The notes: generated by a model from the sequence alone, not told the origin. Shown: positions 8,908 through 17,488, counted from the first letter of the stretch. The stretch is DNA of 23,080 nucleotides from Sergeia podlipaevii (GCA_030849805.1 JASANZ010001900.1:1-23080), one strand, 5' to 3'. Program-made: numbers and translations.

Positions 8908-10068
8908 TCAGCATCCAGTGTCGTAGAGGCGCAAGAAGGCAATACCCGTTACAATGCCGTCGCCAACCTTGTGAATGCACTCCTTCTCTTTACACACGAG
9001 GTCACACTTGTAGATGCGTCCACTCCCGTCAGACACGTACATGTAGCGGCGAGACTCTTCATTCGCTTCCACAAGAGGGCCCAGCGCAGCCGCCCAAGAG
9101 AGCCCAATGGTTTCGTCAAAGCCTGATAGAAGCACCTCCACTGGTCCGAGTTTCGGCCTGCGAGTGATAGGATCAATGGTGTAAGTTGCCCTGTTGAGCG
9201 TATTGCCCCCCATCGCTTCGTCTCCACGATCCGTCCAGTACAGCATCCCCTTCTCGGGGTCTAGCAAAAGATCAATGGGTTCTGGCAAGTTGCTGCGGAG
9301 CGCAGTCACAGTTCTTGCCTGGATGACGCCCTCAGCTCCAGGCTTGTGCCCCGGAGTGGTGAAAGGCAAATTGTTGTTGTGAAAGTTGTAAGGAGCGGCG
9401 TAGATGATGCCCTTTCCTCCTTTGGAAGGGCCCTTGACTGTAAATAAAATGTAGTTGTTTGTCTCATCCAGTGCAATGCCGACGCACAGCTGCATGGCAT
9501 CTTCCAGAGAGTTTGGCACCGCTGAAGCGGAGCCTGGGACCGACACCACATCGCTGAACAGTAGCACGGGCACCACCTCGTGGGTTTCGCTGTTGTACTT
9601 TTGAACGCAGTGGCCCTCACGATCGCAGAAGAAGAGACTCTTGCCGTCCTTCGTCAGTGCCACCTGTTTCGCTGTGGTGATGAGAGCATTCGAGTGATGG
9701 GGCAGTCGGGCGTATGTAGCAGAGGCTGCGTTCACAAGATTGGCGGGAAGAAGCAGCAGCACGCGCTCGGCAGCCGCATCGCCACCAAAGAGGGGTGCAC
9801 GTACGAGGTACCCATTGGGCTCATGCCAGTCCCCCTTATCCTGTACCTGTGGCGCCGACTTGAACTTGCCCATGGTGCCCCACCACACCGTGATGTCCTC
9901 CATGCGCCGTGTCTCGGTGTACTTGCGGAGGTCAAGCGCAAGACCATCAGGGCAGTCGCAGTGCCTGCTGAAGAGACGGCGATGAGCTCCGCCATCGGTA
10001 CGTACCATATTCACTGCGCCGCCATCAGCAAAGGTAAGGTAAAGAATGTAATCCTGGTAAGATGCCAT
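8908..10068 (-). CDS. YWTD-type six-bladed beta-propeller protein
   Basis: A 386-residue soluble protein with no signal peptide or membrane helix. It is built of repeats resembling LDL-receptor class B (YWTD) blades: YLTFADGGAV (about 10-19), SLFFCDREGHCVQKYN (144-159), YILFTVKGPSKGGKG (206-220), MLYWTDRGDEAMGGNTLNR (275-293) and YMYVSDGSGRIYKCD (342-356). Blade-linking motifs are also present: CPDGLALD (39-46), CVGIALD (195-201), LPEPIDLLLD (261-270) and ETIGLSW (319-325). The pairing of KGPSKGG with LPEPIDL and YWTDRGD...GNT.NRA is, from memory, a signature of a YWTD family common in ascomycete fungi and some bacteria. The biochemical role of that family is not established. A low-complexity segment (about 60-130) enlarges one blade. 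The stop is TGA. The fold is well supported; function is unknown and an origin by transfer is only inferred. Confidence 0.8.
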   Translation of the reverse strand: MASYQDYILYLTFADGGAVNMVRTDGGAHRRLFSRHCDCPDGLALDLRKYTETRRMEDITVWWGTMGKFKSAPQVQDKGDWHEPNGYLVRAPLFGGDAAAERVLLLLPANLVNAASATYARLPHHSNALITTAKQVALTKDGKSLFFCDREGHCVQKYNSETHEVVPVLLFSDVVSVPGSASAVPNSLEDAMQLCVGIALDETNNYILFTVKGPSKGGKGIIYAAPYNFHNNNLPFTTPGHKPGAEGVIQARTVTALRSNLPEPIDLLLDPEKGMLYWTDRGDEAMGGNTLNRATYTIDPITRRPKLGPVEVLLSGFDETIGLSWAAALGPLVEANEESRRYMYVSDGSGRIYKCDLVCKEKECIHKVGDGIVTGIAFLRLYDTGC

Positions 10069-10216
10069 TGTTGCTGTTCAACTGACAAAATTTTCTTGGG
10101 TGTATTTGAGGAAATATATGTGTGTATGGGTGTGTTTAAAGAAGTACTGGGGAAAGAGAATGAAAAAGGACGCTTCAATCTACCCAAGAGTAACCTTCTT
10201 CTTATTTGTATCTCTA

Positions 10217-10233
10217 CTTTAAAAAAAAAGAAA
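10217..10233 (-). promoter_or_regulatory. Candidate trans-splice acceptor of the YWTD propeller gene
   Basis: The coding strand shows a 13-base pyrimidine run (10233-10221), then TAAAG with the AG at 10218-10217. The predicted 5' UTR is about 150 bases. A second purine patch on the plus strand (about 10150-10170) offers an alternative closer to the ATG. Confidence 0.3.
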
Positions 10234-10301
10234 TTATTTGAGAATGACTATGAAAAAGAGTGGGAGCGGTATTGCCTAGCTTGTGTGTACGCAATATAAC
10301 T

Positions 10302-10312
10302 CCCCCCCCCCC
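10302..10312. repeat. 11-base C homopolymer
   Basis: An uninterrupted C-run on the plus strand (G-run in the transcript) in the ACBP/propeller spacer, followed by an A-rich block. Confidence 0.85.
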
Positions 10313-10693
10313 GACAAAAAAAAAAGGAAATTTGAAGGAAAAAAAAAGAGAAAAGTAGTAATGCGTAGATAGGCAAACAAAGAGAGAAAAGGGGAAGAAG
10401 ATAAGTCAGTGTATGTGTGCTTTCTGCTATCCTCCCCATTGCCACTACTGAAGGGGGAGGGGAGCAAGAAACATGGAGAAGATTTACATCTCCTTGCACA
10501 TATAAAAATGATATACAAAAAAAGGAGTGATTTTCTTTCTTCCTTGCTTTCCTCCGCGCGCTTGCTATCCCTGTTGAAGGCACAAAAGTGAATGCAAGAT
10601 GGTATATCTCACGCAAACGGTAAAAAAAACAATAGAAATAATAATAATCAGTATCGCTTTTTGCTCCAATGCCGCTTCTTCCTCCCGCGGTTC

Positions 10694-10984
10694 TTAGCTG
10701 GGGTTCCAGGGATGACCCTTCTCCTTGGTGACCTCAATAAGGCGCTTGACGTAGGCGGCCTTGGCATCATCAGAGCTCATGCCCTTGTGGCTGTTCCAGG
10801 CGTCCCACTTGGCGCGGGCCTCAATCTGTACAGCCCAAGGCTGAGAGCCAGTGACATCGCCCTCGGTGGCCTGCTTGAAGAGGCCGTAGAACTCGAGCTT
10901 GGTGTTGTTGTCGAGCTGCACGGGGCCATCCTTGGGAAGTGTGCGCACGTAGGCGACAGCAGCGTCAAAGTTGGCGGCGGTCAT
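10694..10984 (-). CDS. ACBP: Acyl-CoA-binding protein (ACBP)
   Basis: A 96-residue protein covering one full ACBP domain with nothing extra, close to the 86-92 residues usual for the family. It is a small four-helix cytosolic protein that binds long-chain acyl-CoA and delivers it to lipid pathways. In African trypanosomes ACBP has been linked to myristate exchange on GPI anchors. The signature YGLFKQATEGD (33-43) and RAKWDAW (57-63) are intact. Residues matching the bovine ligand contacts are Tyr33 (Tyr28), Phe36 (Tyr31, a conservative change), Lys37 (Lys32), Lys59 (Lys54) and Tyr78 (Tyr73). There is no targeting sequence. The start is fixed by the family length and a strong splice acceptor 49 bases upstream. 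The stop is TAA. The call is very secure. Confidence 0.97.
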   Translation of the reverse strand: MTAANFDAAVAYVRTLPKDGPVQLDNNTKLEFYGLFKQATEGDVTGSQPWAVQIEARAKWDAWNSHKGMSSDDAKAAYVKRLIEVTKEKGHPWNPS

Positions 10985-11032
10985 GGCTGTTGGTGTTTAG
11001 AAAAAAATAGTAATAATAAATAGAAAATAAAA

Positions 11033-11083
11033 CTAAATACAAGTATTAAGTCACCAAGAAAAAAGAGGAAGGGGAAAAAAAGA
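11033..11083 (-). promoter_or_regulatory. Trans-splice acceptor of the ACBP gene
   Basis: On the coding strand a 28-base uninterrupted pyrimidine run (11083-11056) is followed by an AG-free gap and the first AG at 11034-11033. The predicted 5' UTR is only about 48 bases. This is the clearest splice-acceptor architecture in the window. Confidence 0.6.
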
Positions 11084-11706
11084 CGTAATGATAAGATTGC
11101 ACGCAAGGTAAGCCAAGATCAGTCCTCATATTGCGACAGGAAAAGTACGTACGAAGGAACAAGTATTAAAAGGTGGAGTACGATGTTGTCCAGTCCTCTA
11201 CCACGCCTGCTAAAGGTGAAAGAAAAAAAGGAAGGGCACGCTGACTATTGCAATATAAAAGTGTATGTGCATATTTGTGTGTGTTTGTTTTTAATATCAT
11301 AATAATAACCCTGTTTCGCCGTTGTTGTTATCCGCTGCTATGTTTCATTGCGTATCCATTGGTGAGTTTTGTTATGGTTTCTGATGTAACCGAATAATAA
11401 TAATAATAAATAAATAAAACAGTGCCTTGATATATAAAAAAAAAATTAAAAAAAGGTAAAAAAAAAAAAAAAAGAGTGCCATTCTTCTCATGTATATATA
11501 CAAAAAGCTGTACCGGGCAGCGCCTATGCTAGCAAGATGAAAAAAAAGAAGAGGAGAACAAAAAGAAAATGCGATGCAGCACTGCACCACTCTCTGTCTT
11601 TGTCTCTCTCTCTCTCTTTGCTCAGTTGTTCTTAAAATAGCTTGCAGCGAGCAGCAAAAATGCGTTGTACGTGCCATGATGGGGCAGCAATAGCGATACC
11701 TAAATG

Positions 11707-11708
<2 letters not shown>

Positions 11709-11738
<30 letters not shown>

Positions 11739-11743
11739 GATAG
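11709..11743. repeat. TA / GATA compound microsatellite
   Basis: About seven TA units run directly into about five GATA units. It lies in the spacer downstream of the 576-residue gene and is non-coding. Confidence 0.85.
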
Positions 11744-12190
11744 GCACAGAGGAAGATAGACCAGTACAAATGGTTGAAAAAAAAAAGAGTACTATCAAGA
11801 AAGAAACACAGACAAAAACAATAACAAATGGTCCTTCATTTCCTTTTAAGAAGAAGAAGTTGAAGTACTGAGTAGCAAGAAATAAAAATAAAAAAATTGT
11901 ATCTTGCGTTGGTCTGCCTAGTACTGTGAGAAATTGAAAAACAAAACAATAAAGCGCTTGTGGCTTTCTACGTAAGTCTCGCATGTTCAGCATATACATA
12001 TATGAAAAAAAAAAATATTAGACACTATGCGTATCTCTACTTCTAACTCTGTTTTGCAACCTTTTTCTTCTATTTTTCGTCCCTGTCCGCCATGTCGAGA
12101 AATGCGTGTAAATTATTTTTTTTTGCTGTTGTTGTCTTTGCAGTGGCTGCTGCTTTGTTTTTTCTGTTTTGTTTTTTTTTTCACTCCTTC

Positions 12191-12229
12191 ACGCACTCGC
12201 ACACTCGCACACACACACACACACACACA
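12191..12229. repeat. CA-rich microsatellite
   Basis: Degenerate CACT/CG-containing units turn into about ten perfect CA units, preceded by long T-runs. Non-coding. Confidence 0.8.
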
Positions 12230-12678
12230 AATAGCGCCACTCGCTGAAAGTGTTCATTGTGTCTGAAGCTGTGTGCATTCATCTCGCTTTTTTACTTCTT
12301 GCCCATCTTGTTTCTGTGTGTCATCGTGCAATCGGGAGGGGAAGAAGAAAGTGGAGAAGTATATATATATATATGTTGTTTGCGAATAGTAAAGAAAAAA
12401 TCGCCTTGTCAACCACCGCCTATATAAAAAAAGGAATCCTCTCCCCTCCCCAATGTTCCTTTCACACATCAAATAAGGCTTCTGTTTCCTCTTCCCTCCG
12501 CTCATTCAAACTATTTCTATATTGTTCTCCTACTACGAGCAAGGAGTTAGGAAAAGCTCATGGCATACCACGGCAAAGGAAAGTCGCCTGTCCCTATCCA
12601 TAATTGAGAAAAAAGAAAAGAGAAGAAGAAAAAAAGAGAGAAAAAAATTGTGCCATCTCAAATCCTAAATCTCATTGC

Positions 12679-14409
12679 TTAGTTCTCCTCAGCGGCAGTA
12701 GCAGTCTCATGCGTCTCCTCTGCGCCTGTCTGCTCATGATGGTCCTCGCCCGGCTCCTGCTCATCAAAGCTCTCCTCTGCCACAGTAGCAGGAGCATCAT
12801 CATCACCCGCGCCTTCATTGGGGTGCTCAGACGTCGCAGCAGCGGGAGCAATGCCCTCCACGGGAGGCATGCAGTCTGCGAATACGCTCACAGTCGTCGC
12901 GGCGTGACCAGATGCCTCTTCTTCAGGCCATCCAAACATGCGGAACAGCAGCTTGCACACTGTCTTTTCATAGTGTGGATGGAGCATCTGCTCAGGAATC
13001 GCAGCGCCGTTCTCGCGGGCTATGCGGGGCTGCTCGCGGTACATGCGACGGCGACGCGCCTGGCACGCCGAAAAGCAGTCCTCAAGGAACGCAGCGCGCA
13101 CCTCGTTGGAGAAGATGGCATAAAAGCGTTCAACAGCAGGAGACTGTGTGACGCCAGTGAGATCTGTACGACGGCGGGCGGCGAGTGCGGCGGCAGGGTT
13201 CACATGGCGTTCGTGACCATTTGAAGGGCTCGCACGGTCCACCTTGGGGGACTTGCACCAGTCAGGCGGAGATGACTTCTTATCAGAAGAGGTGCCAGAA
13301 GGGGCGGTGTTGTTGCTGTACGCAGCAGCGGCCACAGAGGCGTTGAAGCGCTGCTGTTCCGCCTTGAGGTGCGTCATGACGGCCTTGCGGTCGCTAATTG
13401 GGCACACTGTGCACACGATGCGCTCCACCTGATTCACTGGCTGGCGCAGCAGCCCTGACTTATAGTAGGCTACGAGGGCAACCTCGACGGGGGGAGGGAG
13501 GTGAGGCACGGCATCATCAGGGGCCAAAAGGCGCACTGCCGGCTCGACATCCGACGCGACAGCAGCGGGCGATGTCCCACGGCGACTGCAGTGACGGATT
13601 GACTTGAGAACAGGATCGTCCCGCTGGAGAGTGCGAGGCATGTGACGGCTGCTGTTGGGGGATTCTGTCATGCTGGTTGCACCTGCTGGGGATGGACTCT
13701 TGGAGGTTCCGTTGGTGGTGCGAAACTTTGACCTGACGACAGGGCTGGTGTGGGTCTTGAGCACTTCCCTTTCCTCAGGCTGATGAGTGGCTTTGCTGTG
13801 AGCCTTGGCGCTGGCGGAAAAGGTCGCCTTTTCAGCGACAGAGAGAGCTGAGGTCTTCTTTCCTGCCGCCTTCCTCTGCGGCACATTCTCGCTCTTCTTG
13901 GGCTTCTTCTCGGCAGAAGTTGGCCTGGCCCTCTTCTCATGACTTTCAATAGTGTTCTGGATAGTAGAACGAATCTTGCGCTCTTCTTCCTCGGCCTGGT
14001 CCTCGTCAGCGGCGCCGTTGGCAGCAGCAGCAGCGGCACTTTCGAAACTAACACTGTGCTTGATCTTCGTTACCAAAGGGCTGGATCCGTGGGAACCACA
14101 TTTTCTACGGTGAATCACCTCAGGAGACGGAGCAGACTTGCTCTTGGGCTTCGAGCCGCTCATGGACACCTTAGCAGCATCGTTGGAACCGTTGTGATAC
14201 TGCTGAACCTCAAGAAAGTCGTTGCCAGCAATAGCGGCGTCTGCGGCCGCCTCTCCCTTCTCCATTGCAGCGGTGGCGGTGTTCATCTCCTTGCCTTCAT
14301 TGTGCTCGTCGTAGATGGCGTGAGCGTCGGTAGGAGCGTCGTTCATAGGAGATGATTGGCTGGATGACGTGGCGTAGCTGATATTCTCCGCACAAGCTTC
14401 TGCAGACAT
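12679..14409 (-). CDS. Unrecognised, mostly disordered 576-residue protein
   Basis: I do not recognise this protein. The N-terminal 80 residues are acidic and polar. Residues about 85-285 are basic and rich in Ser, Lys and Pro, with around ten SP/TP sites over the whole protein (for example SPEV, TSPVV, SKSPSP, TSPAA, CKSPK, QSPAV), as in phosphorylated scaffold or cytoskeletal proteins. A seven-Ala run sits near 125-130. Two parts look folded. One is about 303-350 (PPPVEVALVAYYKSGLL, then a CTVCPISDRKAVMTHL block). The other is about 423-497, a helical region with ERFYAIFSNEVRAAFLEDCF, an Arg-rich segment ARRRRMYREQPR and KLLFRMFGWPEEE. The last 60 residues are strongly acidic, dominated by Glu, Asp and Ala. 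No signal peptide or membrane helix is seen. Consistent codon use, an intact 577-codon frame and a nearby splice acceptor support a real gene. The function is unknown; nothing suggests an enzyme. Confidence 0.85.
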   Translation of the reverse strand: MSAEACAENISYATSSSQSSPMNDAPTDAHAIYDEHNEGKEMNTATAAMEKGEAAADAAIAGNDFLEVQQYHNGSNDAAKVSMSGSKPKSKSAPSPEVIHRRKCGSHGSSPLVTKIKHSVSFESAAAAAANGAADEDQAEEEERKIRSTIQNTIESHEKRARPTSAEKKPKKSENVPQRKAAGKKTSALSVAEKATFSASAKAHSKATHQPEEREVLKTHTSPVVRSKFRTTNGTSKSPSPAGATSMTESPNSSRHMPRTLQRDDPVLKSIRHCSRRGTSPAAVASDVEPAVRLLAPDDAVPHLPPPVEVALVAYYKSGLLRQPVNQVERIVCTVCPISDRKAVMTHLKAEQQRFNASVAAAAYSNNTAPSGTSSDKKSSPPDWCKSPKVDRASPSNGHERHVNPAAALAARRRTDLTGVTQSPAVERFYAIFSNEVRAAFLEDCFSACQARRRRMYREQPRIARENGAAIPEQMLHPHYEKTVCKLLFRMFGWPEEEASGHAATTVSVFADCMPPVEGIAPAAATSEHPNEGAGDDDAPATVAEESFDEQEPGEDHHEQTGAEETHETATAAEEN

Positions 14410-14441
14410 GGCTCAATCAAAGGAAAAAATGGATATGAGCT

Positions 14442-14467
14442 CTGTGTAAGGAAAGAAGAAAAAAAAA
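14442..14467 (-). promoter_or_regulatory. Candidate trans-splice acceptor of the 576-residue gene
   Basis: A 20-base pyrimidine run on the coding strand (14467-14448) is followed four bases later by the first AG at 14443-14442. This would leave a very short 5' UTR of about 32 bases. Confidence 0.45.
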
Positions 14468-14945
14468 TTGATAATGTAACACTATAGAGATACTATTGAT
14501 CGCTACAGAGGAAAAATACTGAAAAAGACGATATAATTTTGTTCTCTTTCTTTCTTTCTTACAGCGCTTTGGTAGTGCGCGAGTGGCTACAGTTAAGAAG
14601 TGGGGAATATGTGCTGGTGATCAGCAAAGTTCCTCGATTAAGAAAAAAAAAAGATGAAGGAAAAGCAAAAGCAAAAAAAGAGAATTTGTGTCAAAGAAGA
14701 AAAAAGCAAAGTGAAGCTTTCTCGCTGTCAACTTTTGATCATTATCTTTGTGAGTGTCTCCCCGCAGTGAATAGTGGAGGAGGTGCAGCACCTAAAGAAA
14801 GCACTCCTCCTCCTCTTCCCCCCCCCCTCCCCCAACACACACACATGACTGCGTAGGTGTGGCCCATCTCATCGCAAGCATCCCTCAAGAAAAAAAAAGA
14901 GAAAAAAGTATGTGTTCCTTTGCCTTTTGTTGCTGTTGTTGTTAC

Positions 14946-14968
14946 TGATGATGATGATGATGATGATA
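14946..14968. repeat. GAT trinucleotide microsatellite
   Basis: About seven consecutive GAT units on the plus strand in a non-coding spacer. Confidence 0.85.
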
Positions 14969-15214
14969 ATGTGGCTCAAACATTTTCTCTCACGGGAGAA
15001 AATATGTACACACACTCGCACACAAACTTAATTGAGTTCCATCCCGTTATATTTCTCTCCTTCTCCTCAGTGACCTGTAGAGCCGCCACAATCCCTCACT
15101 TCTCAAATGTCACCTTTGTTCATTCAATTCGTGATCAGACAACGGGAACAAGAGAGAAGAAAAAGAAAGAGAAACGGCAAGGATGCGTGTGTCCGTGCGC
15201 GTATGTGACTGACG

Positions 15215-15247
15215 TTAATTCTTCTTCTTCTTCTCCTTCTTCTTCTT
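15215..15247. repeat. TTC microsatellite encoding the Lys-rich C-terminus of the hydrolase-fold protein
   Basis: TTC units on the plus strand (one CTC interruption) are AAG/GAG codons on the coding strand. They encode the KKKKEKKKKN tail directly before the TAA stop, so the tail length is set by a slippage-prone repeat. Confidence 0.8.
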
Positions 15248-16486
15248 GCTATCACCAGCAGCTTGGCCAACGCCAGCCTCGCCCGGCTGAGCACCAGATA
15301 AAAGCTGCGTCATCTCCTTTGCAGCCTGCTCGTACCGACGCTTCAACACCACATCAGGCTCGAACCGGCTCACCCACGCCCCCACAACCTCTGCTACCTC
15401 CTCAGCTCCACGACCCTTGAAGAGCTCATCGTGACTCGATGCCGCCTTGATAACTGCTGGCCGACGAATACCAAAGAAGTCCTTGTGTGCTGTCACGTCG
15501 CAAACAGCACCGGCAGAAGGCACGATAAGTTGCAAGGGATGCTGCACACCACGCAACTCCCGCACAGGGACGTAGCGGGACTCGTCTCGTATCAACCCGT
15601 CACGCGAAAAGATCGCAGAGGGGTCAAACAAGAATTTTTCATAGATCTCCTTGTCAAAGTCTGGGGTTGGACACGACAAGATCGGCTCTAGCTCAGTCAG
15701 TAACGACTCCTTCGCGAAAGCAAGCTCGTCTACAGACACGTTGACGTCCTCCTCGGCCTTGGCAATTTCCTCCCGCTGCTCCATGTTCCGTACAAGCTCA
15801 GCGGAGATGAGCGGAGTGTCCAAAGAAAGAAACGTTCCTATACGATGAGGAAAGTCAACAGAGGCGGCCATGCGCGTTGCTACAAGAGCGCCGTAGCCAT
15901 GCGTCAAAAAATGAGACCAGCGCACATTTAAGGCGTCCATCACAGCGCACACCTGCTTGCACGACTTCCCCAGCGCGTCAGGCTGCTGCGGTGAGGCAGG
16001 CAAAGGCACGTAGATCGCTCCATGTGCCCACTCAAGTTTGGATAGCATCGCCTCATACTTCATTGCTTCCTGCTTGCTCTTTTCACCCTCCACGTTGGCG
16101 GCGCTGTGGTCAAGGATGATGAGGGGCCGCGGGCCAAGTCTGTCCCCAAAGTAGAGCATTGAGTTGGGCAACAAGGCACGGTCGCTATCATTGGCCACTG
16201 TGAATGTCTGCCACTTTTGAAGGGTAAATATACCAAAGGCACGCTGCTGTGGTGGTGGCGACAAAGTATCGCTTTTTTTCTTGGGCTGATCCTGTTTGCC
16301 TTTGTTCTGTGAAGTCTTGGCGTCTCCTGCTGCCTTCTCAGAGGCTGAGGCAGATTTGAGCCCTGCCGGGGCTGCAGCGTTCGTAGTAGCCTCCGCAGAA
16401 GCAGAAGTGCTAGCGGTTGCTGCGGCGCTAACAGGAGGGATCACGCCAACACCAGCTGTGCAGCGAAGCCAAAGTGCACACCGCAT
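15215..16486 (-). CDS. Alpha/beta-hydrolase-fold protein lacking the nucleophile serine
   Basis: A 423-residue protein. The first 35 or so residues (MRCALWLRCTAG..., Arg-containing, Ala/Ser/Thr-rich, no acidic residue before about 32) resemble a mitochondrial presequence. A disordered Ala/Lys linker runs to about 80. Residues about 83-378 follow an alpha/beta-hydrolase pattern: strand PLIILDHSAAN (121-131), strand AIYVPLPAS (157-165), the elbow strand and turn FLTHGYGALVATRMA (193-207), LSLDTPLIS (220-228), a helical cap (about 229-300), LQLIVPSAGAVCD (318-330) and SSHDELF (350-356) at the usual catalytic-His place. In active members the elbow reads GHSxGG; here it is THGYGA, so the nucleophile position is Gly197. 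Asp330 and His352 could be remnants of the triad. The C-terminus is a Lys/Glu run encoded by a microsatellite. The fold call is moderate; hydrolase activity looks unlikely. Confidence 0.72.
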   Translation of the reverse strand: MRCALWLRCTAGVGVIPPVSAAATASTSASAEATTNAAAPAGLKSASASEKAAGDAKTSQNKGKQDQPKKKSDTLSPPPQQRAFGIFTLQKWQTFTVANDSDRALLPNSMLYFGDRLGPRPLIILDHSAANVEGEKSKQEAMKYEAMLSKLEWAHGAIYVPLPASPQQPDALGKSCKQVCAVMDALNVRWSHFLTHGYGALVATRMAASVDFPHRIGTFLSLDTPLISAELVRNMEQREEIAKAEEDVNVSVDELAFAKESLLTELEPILSCPTPDFDKEIYEKFLFDPSAIFSRDGLIRDESRYVPVRELRGVQHPLQLIVPSAGAVCDVTAHKDFFGIRRPAVIKAASSHDELFKGRGAEEVAEVVGAWVSRFEPDVVLKRRYEQAAKEMTQLLSGAQPGEAGVGQAAGDSKKKKEKKKKN

Positions 16487-16714
16487 ACTATTTATTACTA
16501 TATATTAGTTGGATCTAGAGAGAGATGAGCCTGAGAGTGTCCAGAAGGTCTATTACGTCTAACGAGCACCGTCTCGGCAAGCCTGCTATATCACCTAGGC
16601 AAAGCGTACACGCACACTCACACGCACAAGACACGCACACTAGCCAAAAGCTACAGAGTCTTTTCGTAAAAGAAAAAAGTATAGCACCGCGCGTCTTGCG
16701 TAAAACCTAAATGA

Positions 16715-16735
16715 CTCAAAAAAAAAAAAAAAAGG
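16715..16735 (-). promoter_or_regulatory. Candidate trans-splice acceptor of the hydrolase-fold gene
   Basis: A CC plus 16-base T-run on the coding strand (16735-16718) is followed at once by an AG at 16716-16715, with another AG about ten bases on. The predicted 5' UTR is about 230 bases. Shorter tracts nearer the ATG are weaker. Confidence 0.3.
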
Positions 16736-17458
16736 ATGGAGACAAGACAGAAAGAATAAAGACAAGTAGAGGAAACAAACTATGCAAAGCAGTAAAAAAA
16801 TGTGCACAGTAGCAACAACTTAAAAAAAAAAAAAAAAACGAAGCACGCGCTTGTAAAATGAGAGGAAAGTGAGTCAGCAATACTTCAAAAGCAGACATAC
16901 GTAGAAGAAAATCAAGAAAAAAAAAAAGAAGTTAGGTACACAGGAATCCACAGCAGACATAAAGATGCCTCTTTGGTTTTTATTATTCGCCAAGCTGTTC
17001 ACGTGCACAAACAAACAAATGGATAAGAAACGCCAACATTTTTTCTCGTATACCCTCCTCGCATACAATTCAGTCTCCGTCCTGTGACAACCCTAAAGAA
17101 CAAAAAAAAAAAAGAGAAAGCCTCGAGATATTAATACGCGTCAACCTCAGTATAACGCCTATTCAAGCCGGAGGTAATAAGAAAAGAAAAAAAGCAATCA
17201 TCAGTGTGTGGATGTATATATGTGTATTCACTGGTTTGTAGCAGTACACTCAGATCTGCCGGTAAGTGCCAGTTTTCTTCTATCTCTTCTTTTTCGCGCT
17301 TTTTTCCATTTTGTGTCTACTTTTAACTTTCTATCTTTCTCCCGCCATTTTATTTTCTCCACGTCATGCATACAGATGCTCTGGCACTAGTGGTACTGTA
17401 GAAATGTATATATAACTCTGTGTAGTTGTACACTAGATGTGCTGGCAATAACTGCACG

Positions 17459-17488
17459 CGCACACACACACACACACACACATACATA
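17459..17488. repeat. CA microsatellite
   Basis: About eleven perfect CA units ending in two CATA units, in non-coding sequence. Confidence 0.85.

Larger units (their letters stand above)
10069..10693. other. Spacer between ACBP gene and YWTD propeller gene
   Basis: This 625-base spacer should carry the ACBP 3' UTR and the propeller gene's 5' UTR. It contains an 11-base C-run (10302-10312) followed by A-rich sequence, and further purine-rich patches on the plus strand. No coding region is supported. Confidence 0.7.
10985..12678. other. Spacer between 576-residue orphan gene and ACBP
   Basis: A 1.7-kb spacer without a supported gene. It contains ATA/AAT repeats and long A-runs (about 11395-11475), a TA plus GATA microsatellite (11709-11743), long T-runs (about 12115-12182), a CA microsatellite (12191-12229) and a TA run (12359-12374). 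Frames of 80-120 codons exist on both strands, but they translate to homopolymeric Phe, Ile or Lys stretches. Unannotated small RNA genes cannot be excluded by eye. Confidence 0.7.
14410..15214. other. Spacer between hydrolase-fold gene and 576-residue gene
   Basis: An 805-base spacer containing purine-rich A-runs, a 10-base C-run (14818-14827), a GAT microsatellite (14946-14968) and mixed sequence up to the hydrolase stop. Plus-strand frames here are antisense and low complexity. No gene is supported. Confidence 0.7.

Noticed and set aside
9580..10299. Plus-strand frame of 239 codons opposite the YWTD propeller gene
   Set aside because: It mirrors the propeller coding sequence and ends in low-complexity spacer; no family features.
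11372..11999. Minus-strand frames of about 100 codons in the ACBP upstream spacer
   Set aside because: They are dominated by Phe, Ile, Leu and Tyr from T-runs and TA repeats, with no conserved pattern.
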